A DNA stretch of 7,989 bases, taken from an uncultured Megasphaera sp. (lineage in GTDB: Bacteria; Bacillota; Negativicutes; Veillonellales; Megasphaeraceae). Shown one piece after another: positions 5,434 through 7,989 of this stretch; positions within the stretch are counted from its first letter, which is position 1; the number at the start of each line of letters is the position of its first letter. The stretch covers positions 1-7,989 of the forward strand of contig URLP01000083.1 in assembly GCA_900548635.1 (NCBI GenBank), in the 5' to 3' direction. The translations under genes and the position numbers were made by a program. The notes under the pieces are model-generated. The model made no database searches, was not told the origin of the DNA, and saw nothing but the letters and a program-made list of their open reading frames with translations.

Positions 5434-6288
5434 ATGGTGAAAAAAATATGCTCATGGATCGTCGGCGTCCTGCTTACCGTCCTGGTCCTCCTCATCGGTG
5501 TCTTTGCTTTTTGGTACTTCGGTTCGACGAACTATCATCTTACGGGCGTGCCGGTCCTCAACTACCATCAGGTCAACAATAAATTCAACACTGTCCTGAC
5601 CATGAAGCCGGCAAATTTCGACGAACAGATGAAATACCTGCATGACAACGACTATCATTCTATTACGCTGGAACAGTTCGACGCCTACATGCGCGGCGAA
5701 GGCGACCTGCCGGACCGACCGGTTCTCATTACTTTCGATGACGGCTACGTCGACAACTATGAAAATGCCTATCCGATTTTAAAGAAATACAACATGCGCG
5801 GCACGATTTTCCTGATCATCAACCTGATGAATACGCCGGGCTACCTGACCTGGGACCAGGTCCACGAAATGTCCGCCGACGGTATGGAATTCGGCTCCCA
5901 TACGATGAGCCACAAGCCACTGACCAGCTTCGACCGCGCCGGTGTGCGCCACGAGCTGCAGGATTCGAAGAACATCATCGAACAGGAAACGGGCAAACCC
6001 TGTCAGTTCATCGCCTTCCCGGAAGGCAAATACAATGATATGGTCATGGAAGAAACGAGAGGCGCCGGCTACCGCTACGCCTTCACCGTCGAAACGGGCC
6101 GTGATTTCCCCTGGGATGATCCTTATGACTTGGACCGCGTGCCCATGTTCGAAGGCCCAATCAGCTTCAAGCATTTCCGCTTCCGCCTGATCTTCAGCGC
6201 CTTTAGTTCGCTCCTGTGGAAGTCGCACAAATACTTCGAACACATCGAAATGACCAAAGACTTGGCTCAGCATATCCCGCAGCCGTAA
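5434..6288 (+). CDS. Membrane-anchored polysaccharide deacetylase (CE4 / NodB-like)
   Basis: The 284-residue protein has a basic start and one hydrophobic segment (about 8-29), reading as an uncleaved signal anchor that places the catalytic domain outside the membrane. The CE4 (NodB) fold follows. VLNYHQV (41-47) is a typical entry strand. Motif 1 is TFDDG (100-104), with D102 as catalytic base and D103 as metal ligand. Motif 2 is GSHTMSH (154-160), with the two metal histidines H156 and H160. Motif 3 is FPEGKYN (195-201), in the place of the usual P-x-G-x-Y/N. The family removes N-acetyl groups from peptidoglycan, poly-GlcNAc or other amino-sugar polymers; the substrate here cannot be told. 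ATG 5434 follows AAGGAAG (5423-5429) by four bases; an in-frame ATG at 5410 would overlap the upstream gene without a clear ribosome binding site. The C-terminal 50 residues are basic and aromatic and lack a second domain. Confidence 0.9.
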   Translation: MVKKICSWIVGVLLTVLVLLIGVFAFWYFGSTNYHLTGVPVLNYHQVNNKFNTVLTMKPANFDEQMKYLHDNDYHSITLEQFDAYMRGEGDLPDRPVLITFDDGYVDNYENAYPILKKYNMRGTIFLIINLMNTPGYLTWDQVHEMSADGMEFGSHTMSHKPLTSFDRAGVRHELQDSKNIIEQETGKPCQFIAFPEGKYNDMVMEETRGAGYRYAFTVETGRDFPWDDPYDLDRVPMFEGPISFKHFRFRLIFSAFSSLLWKSHKYFEHIEMTKDLAQHIPQP

Positions 6289-6301
6289 AAGGTTGCAGCT
6301 T

Positions 6302-6338
6302 AAAAGGGGCTGTCACTTTGTGTGACAATCCCTTTTTT
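6302..6338 (+). terminator. Rho-independent terminator after the deacetylase gene
   Basis: TGTCAC (6311-6316) pairs with GTGACA (6322-6327) around TTTGT. After one mismatch and a G-T wobble, AAAAGGG (6302-6308) pairs with CCCTTTT (6330-6336). T6 runs 6333-6338. The TATAAT of the next promoter starts only two bases further on. Confidence 0.9.
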
Positions 6339-6346
6339 GGTATAAT
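6318..6346 (+). promoter_or_regulatory. Putative rmlA promoter overlapping the preceding terminator
   Basis: TATAAT (6341-6346) is a perfect -10. At 17 nt spacing the -35 position is TTGTGT (6318-6323), matching only 3 of 6 and lying in the loop and 3' arm of the terminator hairpin. GAGGAGTG follows at 6366-6373. Transcription would start near 6353, leaving a leader of under 30 nt. The -10 is convincing; the -35 is weak. Confidence 0.6.
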
Positions 6347-6379
6347 GAATTGTTAAATTTTTTACGAGGAGTGATTTTC

Positions 6380-7261
6380 TTGAAGGGGATTGTATTGGCA
6401 GGCGGCAGCGGGACACGGCTCTATCCGCTGACCATGGTGACTTCAAAGCAGCTTTTGCCGGTGTATGATAAGCCGATGATTTATTATCCGTTGTCGACGC
6501 TGATGCTGGCAGGCATCCGGGATATTCTGATTATTTCGACGCCGACGGATTTGCCGAATTTCGAACGCCTTTTGGGTGACGGTTCGCGCTACGGCATCCA
6601 TTTGAGCTATAAGGTGCAGCCTTCGCCGGACGGTCTGGCGCAGGCCTTTATTTTGGGCGAAGAATTCATTGACGGAGAACCGTGCGCCATGATCCTGGGC
6701 GACAATATCTTCTACGGTGCCGGTTTGACGCGTCATCTGCAGCAGGCTGCGTCGAATCCGGAAGGGGCAACGGTCTTCGGCTATTACGTCGATGATCCGG
6801 AACGCTTCGGCGTCATCGAATTCGACGAACAGGGCAAGGCCATTTCCATTGAAGAAAAACCGCAGCAGCCGAAGACGAACTATGCCGTCACGGGGCTGTA
6901 TTTTTATGACAAGAACGTCTGTGACTACGCCAAACAGGTCAAACCGTCGGCGCGGGGCGAACTGGAAATCACGGACCTCAACAAGATGTACCTGGAAAAA
7001 GGACAGCTCAACGTCGTCACCCTGGGACGGGGCTACGCCTGGCTTGACACGGGTACCGTCGGCAGCCTGAGCGAAGCGTCGAACTTCGTTAAAGCCGTAG
7101 AAACCAGAGCGGGCATCCAGATCGCAGCCTTAGAAGACATCGCCTACGGAAACGGCTGGATCGACAAAGACACCCTCATGCAAAGCGCCGTGAAGTATGG
7201 TAAGAGCCCATATGGCGCATATCTCAAAAAAGTAGCAGAAGGGCGATTCCTTAAGGATTGA
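6380..7261 (+). CDS. rfbA: Glucose-1-phosphate thymidylyltransferase (RmlA)
   Basis: The 293-residue product has the usual RmlA length. The nucleotide-binding loop is LAGGSGTRLYPLT (6-18), followed by SKQLLPVYDKPMIYYPLS (22-39). The metal-site motif LGDNIFYG spans 106-113, with D108 as the expected Mg ligand; EEKP and the C-terminal GYAWLDTGT motif are also present. The enzyme joins dTTP and glucose-1-phosphate to dTDP-glucose, the entry step to dTDP-rhamnose and related sugars, in the cytoplasm. The start is TTG at 6380: GAGGAGTG (6366-6373) lies at the right distance, and the protein then begins MKGIVLAGGSG as in other RmlA. The further upstream TTG (6350) has no ribosome binding site and overlaps the promoter. 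Codon choice changes along the gene: Ile is ATT in 5 of 6 cases in the first 60 codons, but ATC in all five cases in a stretch near the end (from 6961). Confidence 0.96.
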   Translation: MKGIVLAGGSGTRLYPLTMVTSKQLLPVYDKPMIYYPLSTLMLAGIRDILIISTPTDLPNFERLLGDGSRYGIHLSYKVQPSPDGLAQAFILGEEFIDGEPCAMILGDNIFYGAGLTRHLQQAASNPEGATVFGYYVDDPERFGVIEFDEQGKAISIEEKPQQPKTNYAVTGLYFYDKNVCDYAKQVKPSARGELEITDLNKMYLEKGQLNVVTLGRGYAWLDTGTVGSLSEASNFVKAVETRAGIQIAALEDIAYGNGWIDKDTLMQSAVKYGKSPYGAYLKKVAEGRFLKD

Positions 7262-7266
7262 CGCGC

Positions 7267-7281
7267 GAACCACGGCAAACC
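7267..7281. repeat. Partial copy of the intergenic repeat
   Basis: GAACCACGGCAAACC in the 71-base gap between rmlA and rmlB contains CCACGGCAAAC, an 11-base exact match to bases 648-658 of copy A. Only a single arm is present, so no hairpin is expected. Confidence 0.5.
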
Positions 7282-7332
7282 TTATATATTTGGAGAATAA
7301 TGTTGTCACGAGAAAAGAGGAAAATACTCACC

Positions 7333-7989
7333 ATGAAACTAATCATCACCGGCGGTGCCGGTTTTATCGGTTCTAATTTTGTTTTTCATATGCTGAAGGC
7401 GCATCCGGATTTTCGGGTGATTTGTCTGGATAAGTTGACGTATGCCGGGAATTTGTCGACTTTGGCACCGGTGATGGCGCTGCCGAATTTCCGTTTTGTC
7501 AAGGCCGATATCTGTGACCGTCAGGCTGTGTACCAGCTCTTTGAAGAGGAACATCCTGATGTGGTCGTCAATTTTGCGGCGGAATCGCATGTCGACCGCT
7601 CCATTGAGAACCCGGCGATTTTTTTAGAAACGAATATCATGGGCACGGCGGTCCTCATGGATGCCTGCCGCAAGTACGGTATCCAGCGTTATCATCAGGT
7701 TTCGACGGACGAAGTCTACGGTGACTTGCCCCTCGACCGGCCGGACCTTTTCTTCACGGAAACGACGCCCATCCACACGTCGAGTCCCTACAGCTCCTCC
7801 AAGGCTTCGGCAGACCTCCTCGTCCTCGCCTATCACCGCACTTACGGCCTGCCTGTGACCATCAGCCGCTGCTCAAACAACTACGGACCCTATCATTTCC
7901 CGGAAAAGTTGATTCCCCTGATGATCATCAATGCCCTTCACGACAAGCCCCTGCCGGTCTACGGCGACGGCCTCAATGTCCGCGACTGG
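7333..7989 (+). CDS. rfbB: dTDP-glucose 4,6-dehydratase (RmlB), N-terminal 219 residues
   Basis: The frame is open from ATG 7333 to the window edge, so the 3' end is missing. The NAD-binding Rossmann motif GGAGFIG is at residues 7-13, then LDKLTYAGN (32-40) and FAAESHVDRS (81-90). The active-site triad region STDEVYG (124-130) supplies T125, D126 and E127, and Y153-x3-K157 in SPYSSSKA is the extended-SDR catalytic pair. The enzyme converts dTDP-glucose to dTDP-4-keto-6-deoxyglucose, the step after RmlA. The ribosome binding site GAGG (7317-7320) is 12 bases upstream, somewhat far. An alternative in-frame ATG at 7300 has GGAG (7292-7295) four bases before it and would add 11 residues (MLSREKRKILT). 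The family normally begins within a few residues of the Rossmann motif, which favours 7333. It is probably cotranscribed with rmlA, as no terminator separates them. Confidence 0.95.
   Translation, partial: MKLIITGGAGFIGSNFVFHMLKAHPDFRVICLDKLTYAGNLSTLAPVMALPNFRFVKADICDRQAVYQLFEEEHPDVVVNFAAESHVDRSIENPAIFLETNIMGTAVLMDACRKYGIQRYHQVSTDEVYGDLPLDRPDLFFTETTPIHTSSPYSSSKASADLLVLAYHRTYGLPVTISRCSNNYGPYHFPEKLIPLMIINALHDKPLPVYGDGLNVRDW

Noticed and set aside
5779..6273. Open frame of 164 codons on the minus strand within the deacetylase gene
   Set aside because: It is a shadow of the coding strand, which carries clear CE4 motifs in that span.

Overview
The window comes from a diderm Firmicute of the class Negativicutes, most likely Megasphaera or a close relative. 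The main evidence is a porin-type outer-membrane protein with one N-terminal SLH domain and a C-terminal phenylalanine (OmpM type). It sits beside Gram-positive-type features: strong AGGAGG ribosome binding sites, an rplU-prp-rpmA operon with the N-terminally extended L27, and an [FeFe] hydrogenase. The genus is an inference; the class is well supported. All genes read on the + strand.

Layout. Bases 1-528 are the 3' end of an [FeFe] hydrogenase gene, closed by a terminator. An intergenic stretch (529-866) holds a large inverted repeat built of heptamer words, a perfect-consensus promoter and a ~155-nt leader with a terminator-like hairpin; it drives ompM (867-2213). Next comes a secreted zinc N-acetylmuramoyl-L-alanine amidase (2370-3539, GTG start). 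A second copy of the inverted repeat and a near-twin terminator follow, then a promoter, a structured leader and rplU-prp-rpmA (3860-4783). A separate unit encodes an unrecognised acidic 132-residue protein and a membrane-anchored CE4-type polysaccharide deacetylase (5025-6288). The window ends in a dTDP-sugar operon: rfbA/rmlA (6380-7261, TTG start) and rfbB/rmlB (7333 to the edge, incomplete).

How the genes fit together. Much of the window concerns the envelope. OmpM is expected to tether the outer membrane to peptidoglycan, the amidase cuts peptidoglycan cross-bridges, the deacetylase modifies an envelope glycan, and RmlA/RmlB make dTDP-4-keto-6-deoxyglucose for surface polysaccharide. They are nevertheless separate transcription units, each with its own terminator and promoter. 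The ribosomal operon is self-contained: Prp is the protease expected to remove the first ten residues of the L27 encoded just downstream.

I found no clear evidence of a wholly new system. The most worthwhile leads are the cruciform-capable heptamer repeat family in intergenic DNA, the structured ompM leader, the unrecognised partner of the deacetylase, a terminator that overlaps the rmlA promoter, and a sharp change in codon choice along rmlA and rmlB. No tRNA, rRNA, CRISPR array, insertion sequence or phage gene was seen.
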